The notes: a model not told the origin generated them from the sequence alone. A stretch of 64,000 nucleotides of DNA from an uncultured Prevotella sp. (GCA_900541335.1 UQJC01000004.1:1-64000); one strand, 5' to 3'; positions 8,664 through 17,979 are shown, counted from the first letter of the stretch. Made by a program: numbers and translations.

Positions 8664-9803
8664 CTACACAAAGGTGAACACTTCGATAGTTGGCCAGGCT
8701 CCGAGGCGGTAAGGCACACTGCCACCGATGCCCGTTGAGACGTAGAGTTGCTGATCGCCCAGATGATAGAGTCCACCCCATTCCGGCATCAGCCATTGAG
8801 CTGGCGAAAACGAACCGATCTGCATTTGCCAGGCGTGGGTATGTCCGGCAAGAGTGAAGGGAATGTTGGTTCTGAAGACCACTTCGCTGCGCCAATGCCA
8901 GGGATCGTGTGTCAGCAGAATGGAACAAGCCTCATCGGGTATTCCCTTCATCGCCTTCTGGAGGTTACCATATTTATAGAAGTATTTACTCCCAATATTC
9001 TGAACACCTATCACATAAAGGCTGTCATTACCGCGACGAATCACAGCGTGTTCGTCCATCAGCAGTTTCCATCCCATCATGCGCTGCGCCTTGATGATGC
9101 GTGAGAGTTCGCGCTTCTGTTCACCGATCGTCAGCCCCGGATGATACTTGCAATAATCGTGATTGCCTAAAACGGAATAGACACCGTCCTTGGCACGAAG
9201 GCGACTCAGTACGCGAATGAAGGGCCGCAACTCGTCAGAAGACGTGTTGACTAAATCGCCTGTGAAAACAATCAGGTCGGGATGCTCGGCATTGACACTG
9301 TCGACCAGTCGCTCGAGGAAGGAAGCATCCTTGCCGTAAGTACCTACGTGTAAATCGGAAATTTGCACCACGCGGTAATTGCGAAATGCTTCGGGAATGC
9401 GCTCTAACTTGGCATGCCGACGCACCACTTGCAGATGACGCCAGCCAAAAACGGCACCAAAGAGCTGAATGGCTAACATCACTAAGGCACAAATAATGCC
9501 CACCCGCACAAAGTTTTGCTGCACGGCGGGCTGATAGGCCGCCACCAACTTGCCTAAGAGGGAAACGAGGATAAAAACCAATTTGGGCACAGCCACACAG
9601 ATAATCAACAGGAAGGTGGCCTGCATCAGCCAGGCAACGCGCACCTGACAAACGAGTAACAACATACACAGCAAGGTGCACATTGTCGGAATAAGTACCA
9701 AGAGGGTTCGCCACACGCTGGGATAAAGGCGCGTATAGTTCCACCAAATTAAACTATCGGGGAGAATAAGAAAAATAACCAGTATAAAGAAGAACTTAAA
9801 CAT
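8664..9803 (-). CDS. Membrane-anchored metallophosphoesterase
   Basis: A 379-residue protein with four or so hydrophobic segments in the first 120 residues followed by a calcineurin-like metallophosphoesterase domain. The metal-binding set is complete: SDLH (149-152), GD (182-183), GNHD (213-216), a histidine in LLTHDPW, and GHTH close to residue 317. This resembles the YaeI/YkuE group, which includes enzymes that cleave UDP-2,3-diacylglucosamine-type or other membrane substrates. The natural substrate here cannot be inferred. The start at 9803 is the first Met of the frame and begins a hydrophobic helix. A -7 box lies about 93 bases upstream. Confidence 0.87.
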   Translation of the reverse strand: MFKFFFILVIFLILPDSLIWWNYTRLYPSVWRTLLVLIPTMCTLLCMLLLVCQVRVAWLMQATFLLIICVAVPKLVFILVSLLGKLVAAYQPAVQQNFVRVGIICALVMLAIQLFGAVFGWRHLQVVRRHAKLERIPEAFRNYRVVQISDLHVGTYGKDASFLERLVDSVNAEHPDLIVFTGDLVNTSSDELRPFIRVLSRLRAKDGVYSVLGNHDYCKYHPGLTIGEQKRELSRIIKAQRMMGWKLLMDEHAVIRRGNDSLYVIGVQNIGSKYFYKYGNLQKAMKGIPDEACSILLTHDPWHWRSEVVFRTNIPFTLAGHTHAWQMQIGSFSPAQWLMPEWGGLYHLGDQQLYVSTGIGGSVPYRLGAWPTIEVFTFV

Positions 9804-9895
9804 GGCAAGTAATCAGATAAAGGCTGAAAGGATGGATGGATAAATAAACTAATCCTGCCGTTCAGGGAACATGGCTGTCGGCACGGCTAACAGTG

Positions 9896-9903
9896 CAAAT
9901 ATA
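9896..9903 (-). promoter_or_regulatory. Candidate -7 promoter box for the metallophosphoesterase
   Basis: On the - strand this reads TATATTTG, a match to TAnnTTTG. A CTTG lies about 23 bases upstream. Transcription would begin about 85 bases before the start codon. Confidence 0.5.
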
Positions 9904-9943
9904 ACGGAAAAATCCCCTGATTCGTTCAAGGGATCCAACAAAA

Positions 9944-9980
9944 GATACCCATAGCCCCTGCTTCAGAGGCTATGGGTATC
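9944..9980 (-). terminator. Intrinsic terminator after the CNNM/CBS gene
   Basis: A perfect 13-bp inverted repeat (GATACCCATAGCC at 9944-9956, complement at 9968-9980), loop 11 bases, with a short T-run on the - strand immediately after the stem. It lies 77 bases past the stop of the gene at 10057. Confidence 0.7.
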
Positions 9981-10056
9981 GTATCACGCTGCTTTCTTCA
10001 TTGCCAGCCACATCGGCAAGCGAAGAAAGACGATGTATATTCAGCAAAATGCGGGA

Positions 10057-11142
10057 TTAAGCTTCGGAACGTTCGGGAGAAGCATCCAGCGGGTGCGCAT
10101 CGAGGTGGAGTGCATCCTGTTGTTGTTCCTGCCACTTCTCGCGGGCAAATTCCTGCATGTCGGTCACCTTGTCTTTCTCATCGACAATCTCTGTACCGAG
10201 CATGGTTTCGATGACATCCTCCATGGTAACGATACCTCGGAAGCAACCGTACTCGTCGATGATAATAGAGATGTGTTCCTTCTTGGCGAGCAACTTCTCC
10301 CAGATGTTTGACACGGGTTCATTCTCGGAGAAGGTCAATACCGGACGTACAATGTCCGAAAGACGGTTGTCAAACTTATCCTCCGTCAATTTTTCGAGAA
10401 TCGTCTGACGTAACACATAGCCTCGGATGTAGTCATCATTCTCCTCATTATAAACGGGGATACGGGAATACGTGCGGTAAGCATCGTTCTGGTAAAATTC
10501 GCGGAGGGTCATGCTCTCCTCAGCCATTTCGACTACCGAGCTAGGGGTCATGATGTCGCGTGCCTTGACATCGTCCAACTTGAGAAGGTTTTGAATCATG
10601 CGATTCTCCTTCTTCTCGAAGACGCCCTCTTCAGCACCAACCGTAACCATGGCCGAAACTTCCTCGCGGCTTACGGAAAGCACCTGTTTCTTCTTTGAAA
10701 AGACACGGGTAATAACTTCCGACATCAGCACAAAGGGATAAGTAAGGATGACCAACACGTGAATCACGCGCGCGGCAGGTATCGCAAGCCCGCGCCAATA
10801 CGAAGCACCGATGGTCTTAGGGAGAATCTCGGAGAGAACAAGTATCAACATCGTGAGGACTGCCGAAGTAATGGCAAAGTAAGCCTCACCAAACACCTTC
10901 TCACTCTGTACACCGACACCGGTTGCACCCACTGTGTGGGCAATCGTATTAAGCGAGAGGATGGCAGAAATAGGTTTGTCAATGTTCTGCTTGTACTTTT
11001 TCAGGAGGGGAGCTCCAGAACGTCCTTCCTTCTCAAGCATCGAAACGAAGGACATCGGAACTGAAAGTAACACCGCTTCAAGAACGGAACAAAGAAAAGA
11101 AATACCTAATGCGGTAAATAGAAAGAGGAGTAGTAGCCCCAT
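10057..11142 (-). CDS. CNNM-domain / CBS-pair membrane protein (hemolysin C-like)
   Basis: A 361-residue inner-membrane protein with an N-terminal CNNM (DUF21) domain of about four hydrophobic segments (first starts MGLLLLFLFTALGIS) and a pair of CBS domains in about residues 190-325 (RMIQNLLKLDDVKARDIMTP begins the first, ISIIIDEYGCFRGIVTMEDV lies in the second). Relatives act in magnesium or cobalt homeostasis (MpfA/CorB type). The usual C-terminal CorC_HlyC domain of about 80 residues is not present: the protein ends about 40 residues after the second CBS domain in a polar tail. The open frame extends upstream to 11307, but the extra residues look non-coding and the promoter box at 11305-11312 would fall at its edge, so the start was placed at 11142. 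Confidence 0.87.
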   Translation of the reverse strand: MGLLLLFLFTALGISFLCSVLEAVLLSVPMSFVSMLEKEGRSGAPLLKKYKQNIDKPISAILSLNTIAHTVGATGVGVQSEKVFGEAYFAITSAVLTMLILVLSEILPKTIGASYWRGLAIPAARVIHVLVILTYPFVLMSEVITRVFSKKKQVLSVSREEVSAMVTVGAEEGVFEKKENRMIQNLLKLDDVKARDIMTPSSVVEMAEESMTLREFYQNDAYRTYSRIPVYNEENDDYIRGYVLRQTILEKLTEDKFDNRLSDIVRPVLTFSENEPVSNIWEKLLAKKEHISIIIDEYGCFRGIVTMEDVIETMLGTEIVDEKDKVTDMQEFAREKWQEQQQDALHLDAHPLDASPERSEA

Positions 11143-11304
11143 AGAGTGTGGAATTAGTTCAACAAATGCCCTGTCCCACGTTGTAAATGTGTTTGCGGAA
11201 CCCTTTCCATCCTCGCAGGCACGTTGGAAGTGAAAAGGAGTATCGCAGGGAGCGGTATAGGGGTGTCTAACCACGCAAACACCGCATTTTTTCGATTTTG
11301 AGCG

Positions 11305-11312
11305 CAAAAGTA
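11305..11312 (-). promoter_or_regulatory. Candidate -7 promoter box for the CNNM/CBS gene
   Basis: On the - strand TACTTTTG, an exact TAnnTTTG match, 163 bases before the chosen start at 11142. It supports rejecting the longer reading frame. Confidence 0.5.
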
Positions 11313-11543
11313 CACAAAAAACGGCTGATTCTCGGGTCAGAAAGCCAAGAAAGTGCCCCCTTCACAAAAGCTTATTCGCTTGATGCCTACGAAGCAATGA
11401 TATGAAACAGTTGCACTGCGCGTGGCAAAGTAGCGAACACCTTACTACAGAATTCATATCCACGACGAACGACTGATTAAGGCTTAGCGACCAGGGAACT
11501 TGTTAAAGCTTATACAAATAAAAAGGCTAAACAGAGTAATTTC

Positions 11544-11551
11544 TATCTTTG
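11544..11551 (+). promoter_or_regulatory. Candidate -7 promoter box upstream of the metalloprotease leader
   Basis: TATCTTTG matches TAnnTTTG. No TTTG is present 20 bases upstream. Transcription would start near 11557, about 270 bases before the protease start codon. Confidence 0.45.
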
Positions 11552-11556
11552 CGAAC

Positions 11557-11808
11557 TTAAATGATCGCACGACGACGTTCCTTTCTTTTTGATATTCTCT
11601 ATCCCACCATCTACCCACACGATGTGTGACACGAGGAATCGAAGCTTACGCTGTCCCTGCCCGTTGTACCATAAGCTAAAGAAACGGCTTGTACTTTGGG
11701 GCGTTCTGTAACGAGGTGGCACACTCATGCCAACTTGGCCAACCTCATACTCCAAGCATTCTCACAGCACTTTTAGCCAAATCACCCACTGACTAAAAGT
11801 GCTTTTTA
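11557..11808 (+). ncRNA. Candidate small RNA or attenuator leader before the metalloprotease
   Basis: A stretch of about 250 bases with no convincing reading frame lies between a promoter box (11544-11551) and an intrinsic terminator (11766-11808). The terminator ends only about 22 bases before the protease start codon. The stretch contains pairing elements such as AGCTTA/TAAGCT (near 11643 and 11672) and a GAGGT/ACCTC stem enclosing GGCA/TGCC (about 11713-11747). No Rfam family was recognised. It may be an independent small RNA or a leader that controls read-through into the protease gene. Confidence 0.35.
11766..11808 (+). terminator. Intrinsic terminator directly upstream of the metalloprotease start
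   Basis: A perfect 11-bp stem (AGCACTTTTAG at 11766-11776, complement at 11793-11803) followed by a T-rich run (TTTTATTAT). It ends about 22 bases before the ATG at 11830. No other promoter box is visible between it and the gene. Confidence 0.7.
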
Positions 11809-11829
11809 TTATCACTCTATTTTTTTACT

Positions 11830-14800
11830 ATGAAGTTCAACTTACTCGTAGGCCTGTGCTTGCCCCTGGGTGCATCGGCACAGACCGCTGACCCGCTGTC
11901 TGCAATCGACAATGCGGGAAACCGTTGCGAAGTAGTCATTCCACCGGGCTATGACACTCCCTCGCAACAACCATTCTCTATCCATCCGTTGGGTGAACCT
12001 TCGCGCTTTCCGTTACCCGAAACGAACAAACAAATCTTTGACAATGGCTATGAATATGTATACCGTCTTGCGCTTTGTGTGAGTCCGGAATACGTTAATG
12101 GCACATATGGCGGTGACTTGACGAAAGTGCGCCAATGGGTCAGGGAGATTGGTGAATACCTCAACATGGTTTACCAACGCGACTTGGGCATCCGCTTTAT
12201 TGTCATCGAAGACGACAAGTTGTTATTGACAGACTCCCCCAACTATCCCATTGAAGACAGCTATGGCACTAAAATTATCAACGAAAAGATTGGTACTGAA
12301 GCCTACGACTGTGGCATTCTGATTCGCCCGACACACAACGGGCTGTCGGGGCGTACCCTTTTGGGTGGCGTCTACCAGTCCTATAATAAGGGTAACGCTA
12401 TGGCCAATAGCGACATGGGCACCATTGCCCACGAATTGGGTCATCTGTTCGGTGCCAAACATACGCACCAAAAGAACGATGCACTCTGTACCGAACCTGG
12501 CTATGGGCAATCCATCATGTCGTATGGCGAGCCACGCAATGCATTTGCCCTTTCGAGTGTACTGGCCATTCGTTCCCGCTTAAAATCGCAGTGTTACTAT
12601 ACCAGTTCAGACCGCAATCCCAACGAGATTGAAGGTGGAATACCCGAACCTGACGCGAACATTCCTTATGTAGTAAAAAGCACGTATACGAAACCAGTGC
12701 TTGACCGCCGTCAACTGCGTTCGAACTATACCATCCCCGAAGGCACAAATTTCCAGTTCTATATCCCGACTTCCAATACCTCCGCTACGTTCACATACGG
12801 AGCTCAAACCTATGATCCAGGTGTCTACGGTTACCAAACCAATGCCCTCCAGCCGACTTACAACCTCGGGAAACATCCCTGCGTCATGTTCCAGCCGTAT
12901 TATGACGAAGGGCATAACAACGAAGGCAAGACCGATGCCGTTTTGGTACCCTACTCTGATGCATTCCGTGCCGGCCGCTATCAGTTCTTGTTAGCAGCCG
13001 CCGACCATGGCCGTTACGACATCGAACCGGTCTATCTACACATCGTCAAGGGCAAGCCCTTTAAGATGAAAACGGACATTAAGATGGACCAATTTCAGGG
13101 CAAGCCGCTAAGTCTCTCCTGGGAACCCTGTCAGGAACTTTACGGAACCGACAGCAAGGTTCGCATCCTGCTTTCCGATGACTTTGGTCAGACCTATAAA
13201 TATGTACTCGATGACAATGTACCCAATACGGGCAGTTGGAATGGGTATTGGCCGTATGTAACCATTGAAAAAACCGGTTATCGCAACTTTAGTCAGCCCA
13301 TACGTGGTGGTGTCATCAAGATTGAAGTGAAGGACGAAGCGGCCTACTGCGTTTCAAAAGAGTTGCCTGCCTATTTGAATCCCAACATCACCTATGTAGG
13401 CGGTTTCTTACTGGGTGACCGCAGCACGTACGTACGCTTCAAGGACGGACCACAACCTTACCTCGAAGTAAGTGACGAGAGCCAAGTGCCTGCCCTCAGC
13501 GATCTGCAGGCTTACCACAAGAACGATACGGGTAAGACTGTTTGGGCGAAGGGCGAGGAAACCCGCGATGGCCATGTGATACGCCGCCGCTGGACAGCTT
13601 CCATCAACGGTACTTCGAGTACTTACACCCAACTGATTGTCATCCAAGATGAAAGTCTGTTGGAACGCAAGGGACTTGAAAATCGTGCAGACGAACTTCG
13701 CCCTCAGGCCCTGGATCTCTATCGAAACAAGGGTGCCATGGGGTATCCAAAGACTGATTTGCCCGAGATGCAGGCTTTCCTAAAGGCTTATCAGGCTGTC
13801 TTTAACACCGAAGGCAAGGTGCAGCCCGATGCGACAGACGAAAAACTCCAGCAACTGGGGCAGTCACTGATCGAACTTGCCGCCATCGGTGATGACCAAG
13901 TGGTACGTCCCGCTTCGAAGGGATATTATCGCCTGCGCAATTACCAAGACCTCTACGGCCGTGCTGCTTATTACTACTTGAAACAAGGTACCGATGCGCA
14001 AACACCCGACATTTTCACTCCTCAAGCCGAAGAAGCTACGCTGTGGCGGTGTATGGAAAGTGAAGGGAAGTTTACCTTCGTGGCTGAAGACGGCCGCAAA
14101 CTATACATCGAACAACTCATCAACCCGGGATACCGCGAAACGCTCCGACTCGATCGCGGTTACACGTGGGGAGCCTTTACGCTGGTAGACGAAACGGGAG
14201 CTTGCGGCCAGTTAAGCCAGAACGGCAATTGGGTTACGCGCAACGAGAACTATGCTTCCGACCCTCAGGGCTACCGCACGAACCGCAACAGTTTGGTATC
14301 GACCGACTTCCAGTGGCTGAGTGTTCCTGCGGTTGAAGCAAGCACCTCTGCCGGCAAGGGGGTGTGGAATATTCTCACCGACCCGCAACGCCTCACGCTC
14401 AACGATGCTTACACCCACCTGCATGTAGGTAACTCTGTCTCGGTAAAGCAGCTGCAACTCACGCGCACCTTTGCCGACACCGAATGGCAACCGCTATACC
14501 TACCCTTTACCACCAAGGTTCAAGAGTGGATGAAACATTGTGAGGTGGCGCAAATAGACGGTCTCGCCTGGCAGGGGAACCACGCTACGGGAACACCCGC
14601 CCAAACGGTATTGGAATGGGTGAAAGTGACGGAGGGAACCTTACGGGCAAATCAACCCTACCTCATCCGTGCGAAGCAAGCTGGCACATTTACGTTCGAC
14701 TTCTCTCCCACAACCGTTGAGCCTACGCTTGCATCGCGCATCGACTTGTCCCAACCTCAGGTCAAGGCTTCCCTCAACGGCAACTACGAAGTATTAACGG

Positions 14801-15618
14801 GTGAACAATTAGCCAATCAAGGAGGCTACACACTGCAAGCAGGTCAACTCGTCCGTTGTTCGTCACAGGGAGCCTCGCTCAGCTCGATGCGTTGGTTCCT
14901 TGCCCTTACCTCACAAGGAAGCTCTACACTTCCCCAGGTAATTCGCTTGGTCGAAAAGGGACAGGCTGCGATTGGCAACCTATCTATCCGAACGAACGAA
15001 GGCTACGCCACGCTATTCCATCCCACAGCCTACGTCATGCCTCAAGGCGTTACAGGATATGCCGTAACCCAGGCTGATGCTGCACACGGCACACTGACAT
15101 TGACCCCAGCTTACCGCGCAGGAGAGACCGTTCCGGCCGCTACTCCCCTGTTAGTCAAGGGAGCACGCCGCGACTATTTGCTCTTTGCCCCGACAGGCGA
15201 CCAACCTATCGGTCCCAATCCGCCGGCAGACAACCTGCTCCTTGGCAGTAACGAAGAAGGACTGACAGAAGCCCCCGAAGGTGGCGATACCTCCAGCTAT
15301 CGTTTCTACAAGCTCTACTACTCCTCGGTTGACACGGGAATCCCCACGTTGGGATTCTACTGGGGAAGCCCAGATGGAGGACCGTTTACGAACCAGGCGG
15401 GAAAAGCCTATTTAGCCCTGCCTGCCGATGTGGCAGCACAGGTGAGAGGTTTCTCGCTCACGAATGACCCGCAAACGGGATGTATCCTTCCGACCCAATC
15501 AAGCGAGGGCACTCCGGTAGTTTACACGCTGACGGGCATTCGCCTCTACCCCACGGCTCAACGTCCGCTTTCACCGGGCGTATACATCATCAACGGCCAA
15601 AAGGTCTTGATAAAGTAA
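11830..15618 (+). CDS. Secreted zinc metalloprotease (metzincin) with Bacteroidales C-terminal tail
   Basis: A 1262-residue secreted protein with a signal peptide (cleavage likely after ASA, residue 17). The catalytic domain in about residues 75-250 carries the metzincin zinc motif HELGHLFGAKH (201-211: H201, E202, H205, H211) and the Met-turn SIMSYG with M230, as in reprolysin-like (M12B) enzymes. The middle has beta-sandwich-like stretches and GGDTSSYRFYKLYY-type segments common in large Bacteroidales surface proteins. The end reads VYTLTGIRLY ... GVYIINGQKVLIK, resembling C-terminal sorting or anchoring tails of this order. It probably degrades host or environmental proteins outside the cell, but the target is unknown. 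It is a single gene behind its own leader and terminator, followed by two hairpins. Confidence 0.85.
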   Translation: MKFNLLVGLCLPLGASAQTADPLSAIDNAGNRCEVVIPPGYDTPSQQPFSIHPLGEPSRFPLPETNKQIFDNGYEYVYRLALCVSPEYVNGTYGGDLTKVRQWVREIGEYLNMVYQRDLGIRFIVIEDDKLLLTDSPNYPIEDSYGTKIINEKIGTEAYDCGILIRPTHNGLSGRTLLGGVYQSYNKGNAMANSDMGTIAHELGHLFGAKHTHQKNDALCTEPGYGQSIMSYGEPRNAFALSSVLAIRSRLKSQCYYTSSDRNPNEIEGGIPEPDANIPYVVKSTYTKPVLDRRQLRSNYTIPEGTNFQFYIPTSNTSATFTYGAQTYDPGVYGYQTNALQPTYNLGKHPCVMFQPYYDEGHNNEGKTDAVLVPYSDAFRAGRYQFLLAAADHGRYDIEPVYLHIVKGKPFKMKTDIKMDQFQGKPLSLSWEPCQELYGTDSKVRILLSDDFGQTYKYVLDDNVPNTGSWNGYWPYVTIEKTGYRNFSQPIRGGVIKIEVKDEAAYCVSKELPAYLNPNITYVGGFLLGDRSTYVRFKDGPQPYLEVSDESQVPALSDLQAYHKNDTGKTVWAKGEETRDGHVIRRRWTASINGTSSTYTQLIVIQDESLLERKGLENRADELRPQALDLYRNKGAMGYPKTDLPEMQAFLKAYQAVFNTEGKVQPDATDEKLQQLGQSLIELAAIGDDQVVRPASKGYYRLRNYQDLYGRAAYYYLKQGTDAQTPDIFTPQAEEATLWRCMESEGKFTFVAEDGRKLYIEQLINPGYRETLRLDRGYTWGAFTLVDETGACGQLSQNGNWVTRNENYASDPQGYRTNRNSLVSTDFQWLSVPAVEASTSAGKGVWNILTDPQRLTLNDAYTHLHVGNSVSVKQLQLTRTFADTEWQPLYLPFTTKVQEWMKHCEVAQIDGLAWQGNHATGTPAQTVLEWVKVTEGTLRANQPYLIRAKQAGTFTFDFSPTTVEPTLASRIDLSQPQVKASLNGNYEVLTGEQLANQGGYTLQAGQLVRCSSQGASLSSMRWFLALTSQGSSTLPQVIRLVEKGQAAIGNLSIRTNEGYATLFHPTAYVMPQGVTGYAVTQADAAHGTLTLTPAYRAGETVPAATPLLVKGARRDYLLFAPTGDQPIGPNPPADNLLLGSNEEGLTEAPEGGDTSSYRFYKLYYSSVDTGIPTLGFYWGSPDGGPFTNQAGKAYLALPADVAAQVRGFSLTNDPQTGCILPTQSSEGTPVVYTLTGIRLYPTAQRPLSPGVYIINGQKVLIK

Positions 15619-15629
15619 ACGACAAACAA

Positions 15630-15663
15630 AACCTCCAACGCTTGGGTATAAGCGTTGGAGGTT
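15630..15663 (+). terminator. Intrinsic terminator after the metalloprotease
   Basis: A perfect 14-bp inverted repeat (AACCTCCAACGCTT at 15630-15643, complement at 15650-15663) with a 6-base loop, followed by ATTTGCTTTTT. It lies 12 bases past the stop. Confidence 0.8.
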
Positions 15664-15696
15664 ATTTGCTTTTTCTAAGGACGAACCACTGTCATC

Positions 15697-15743
15697 AAAA
15701 AAATGTTCCCGAAGGGTACAACCACCTTCGGGAACATTTTTTT
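15697..15743. terminator. Bidirectional terminator between convergent genes
   Basis: A perfect 19-bp inverted repeat (15697-15715 with 15725-15743) with a 9-base loop, seven A at its left edge and seven T at its right edge. This symmetric form gives a T-run on either strand, suiting the convergent metalloprotease and GH25 genes. It is the second of two tandem hairpins in this spacer. Confidence 0.85.
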
Positions 15744-15900
15744 ATGCTGTAAAAACGATGCGTGCCGGTTTGGCTTCACCGTCAACAAACTCACCCCTCG
15801 CTGAGGGCACCAGGAGCAAACCGCTGTGCTACCGTTGGGGGGCACCATCCCGTCTCCCGACGATAACAGAGAGTTCTGATGGGGGAAAAGCCGAGCCTAT

Positions 15901-17979
15901 TTACTTTCGGACACTGGTCAAATAGTCTGCAAACTGCTCACGGGTACCGTTGAATACATTGATGTCGACTTCGCCGTGAATGCCCCGTACGCGACCATAG
16001 GGAGTCAGTTGCCAATGCAGCAGGCGCACGTAGGGTTTGAACTCGCCGTAACGCGCAATCCACACATCATACTTCTGCAGGGCTGCCGGAGCCTGTGGCA
16101 AATGGTGGTTGACAAAGTTCTGACCGACATAAAGCACCGGCCGCTTGCCGCATCGCTTTTCGACCGTACGGAGCCACACCAAAACCTGCGCGAACATCAC
16201 ACTGTCGCCACCGGCACAGCGAATCTGATAGTCGGTAGGCTCTAAATCGAGCACGGGAGGCAGGTCGTGCGGCCGGACAGACGACCGGCGAAGGAAATGA
16301 GCCGCTTGTTGTGCCCCGCTGCTGGTCAAACTAAAGAAATGATAAGTTCCCACCGGAATGGCATGACGACGTACTTGACGAAGATCGGTGGCATAATAGG
16401 GGTTGAGCACCGTACGTCCCTCAGTTGACTTGATATAGACGAAGGAAACGGGGTAATCTACGTTTCCCTGCACTCGACGCCCTGCGCCGAGACTGGTGAT
16501 GCGCAACCGCTCCCAGTCAATGGCGTATTTCTTCTTGCCCTTACCGTGCTGGTAACGTGAAATGTCGATACCATAGATGCGATCGGCAGTATAGACCATG
16601 CGTTCACCACGAAACTTCCCGTGTCGCCAGTCACCACAACGTACCAATTGACCGGGACGGGCACTAAATCCGTGTCCACTGCGTTGCCCATCCTTCCACG
16701 CACCTGCATAATGCTCCTTCCAAGGTTTCGTTTCGACTCCCAGACCTGAAGGTTGGTAACGGGCATTAAATTCTCCTCGGTACGATGCCTGCCGCGTGAG
16801 GCGTACACCCGTTACCAGGGTATCGGCCTGCCATTCTCCTTCATAAACCGTGTCGCCCGGAGCGTAAAGTCTGCCCCACCCCTGTCGCAAAGGACGCTGA
16901 CCTGTAGCGTGGACAACCTGCCCCTCGTAAAGAAGGCTGTCAACCGTCAGCATGCGTTGTACACTGAAAGCAGAACGAGGTCTGCGCGGCGTTGCAGAAC
17001 GTAACCAACCTTGAAGCCAGGCACACACGTTGCGTGCGGCCCATACAGGAAGGGGGTGAACATCGTAAACCAAACGGGCTATCCGATGCCCGTCAATCCG
17101 TTGACCCCCGCCTTGAAGTCCGCATAGCTGCCCCGAAGCATTCACCCAGGCACCTCCCTCGGTAGCGGGATAAGCTGTTTCGGTAGCCTTCAACACCTGA
17201 GGTTGTGCGGTGGCAGTCGGACCGCCAAAGTCCTGGTATGCGTAGAGTTGGGGGTTGCCTACGTAGGTCGGTAATCGGTAAATGGTAAAACGACTGCTTC
17301 CAGCGGGCAAAGTTGCACCATCTAACTGTAATAGAAGCATGCCATCGCGCCTAACGACACGGTGTGCGCTACACAGGGTATCGTGAGCGGCGGGACGCAC
17401 ACGAACCCAACTGCGCAAGTAAGCTTCGCGCGAGGGTTGCTGCAATCCTTGCTGGACACGGCGATACAAACTGTCAAGTTGTCGAAGTTCACGACCGATA
17501 CGCTCGCGATAAGCCATAACTTCGTTGTACCCATCGTCGACCACAGAGTGACGACGGGCGTACTCATCGAGCGACTGGCGCACAGCACGGTGGTGTTGGC
17601 GTGCTTCAATCAAGAAGCTGTCGGCGACAGAGAGTCTACGCCGTACGTCAGCCCCAGCAAGCGTATCGGGAACACGGCCTACCAAACTATCGGTTGTCAA
17701 CAAATGGCCCTCGCGACTGATAAACACAGCGGTAAGGTCCACCCGCGTCACGACACTGTCGGGATGGAGCGAAACGGGATAGAAACAATCGCTGCCCAAG
17801 GGAAAATAAAGGGTGTCGCCCTTGGCCAGGGGCAGGACATAATAACTGGTTGCCTCGACACGGCAGAGGCTGTCGAGGCGGGTCTGTCGGCGGTTGGGAA
17901 CAAAAGCCCACAGCAGGCCTGCCAAAAGCAGAACCGCTGTGGGAATCAGAATTTTAATCGAAATGTTGTGTCTGTTCAT
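15901..17979 (-). CDS. GH25 lysozyme with MORN repeats and an N-terminal degenerate trypsin-like region
   Basis: A 692-residue protein with one N-terminal membrane helix (about 8-27). Residues about 467-690 form a glycoside hydrolase family 25 lysozyme domain: GIDISRYQ (470-477), YIKSTEG, GTYHFF (544-549) and the catalytic DLE (578-580). GH25 enzymes cut peptidoglycan between MurNAc and GlcNAc. Residues about 350-460 contain MORN-like repeats (YEGEW 379, YRGEF 400, YAGAW 424). The first 310 residues look like a trypsin/HtrA-type fold that has lost its active site: AVFISREGHLLTTDSLVG (84-101) aligns with the catalytic-His region, and ATEGGAWVNASGQLCGL (272-288) with the GNSGG region, with E274 in place of Ser. 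A charged helical stretch (about 118-190) interrupts it. The lysozyme call is strong; the dead-protease reading is an inference. Confidence 0.85.
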   Translation of the reverse strand: MNRHNISIKILIPTAVLLLAGLLWAFVPNRRQTRLDSLCRVEATSYYVLPLAKGDTLYFPLGSDCFYPVSLHPDSVVTRVDLTAVFISREGHLLTTDSLVGRVPDTLAGADVRRRLSVADSFLIEARQHHRAVRQSLDEYARRHSVVDDGYNEVMAYRERIGRELRQLDSLYRRVQQGLQQPSREAYLRSWVRVRPAAHDTLCSAHRVVRRDGMLLLQLDGATLPAGSSRFTIYRLPTYVGNPQLYAYQDFGGPTATAQPQVLKATETAYPATEGGAWVNASGQLCGLQGGGQRIDGHRIARLVYDVHPLPVWAARNVCAWLQGWLRSATPRRPRSAFSVQRMLTVDSLLYEGQVVHATGQRPLRQGWGRLYAPGDTVYEGEWQADTLVTGVRLTRQASYRGEFNARYQPSGLGVETKPWKEHYAGAWKDGQRSGHGFSARPGQLVRCGDWRHGKFRGERMVYTADRIYGIDISRYQHGKGKKKYAIDWERLRITSLGAGRRVQGNVDYPVSFVYIKSTEGRTVLNPYYATDLRQVRRHAIPVGTYHFFSLTSSGAQQAAHFLRRSSVRPHDLPPVLDLEPTDYQIRCAGGDSVMFAQVLVWLRTVEKRCGKRPVLYVGQNFVNHHLPQAPAALQKYDVWIARYGEFKPYVRLLHWQLTPYGRVRGIHGEVDINVFNGTREQFADYLTSVRK

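Noticed and set aside
11143..11307. Longer start for the CNNM/CBS protein
   Set aside because: The extra 55 residues are not membrane-like and would reach the promoter box at 11305-11312.
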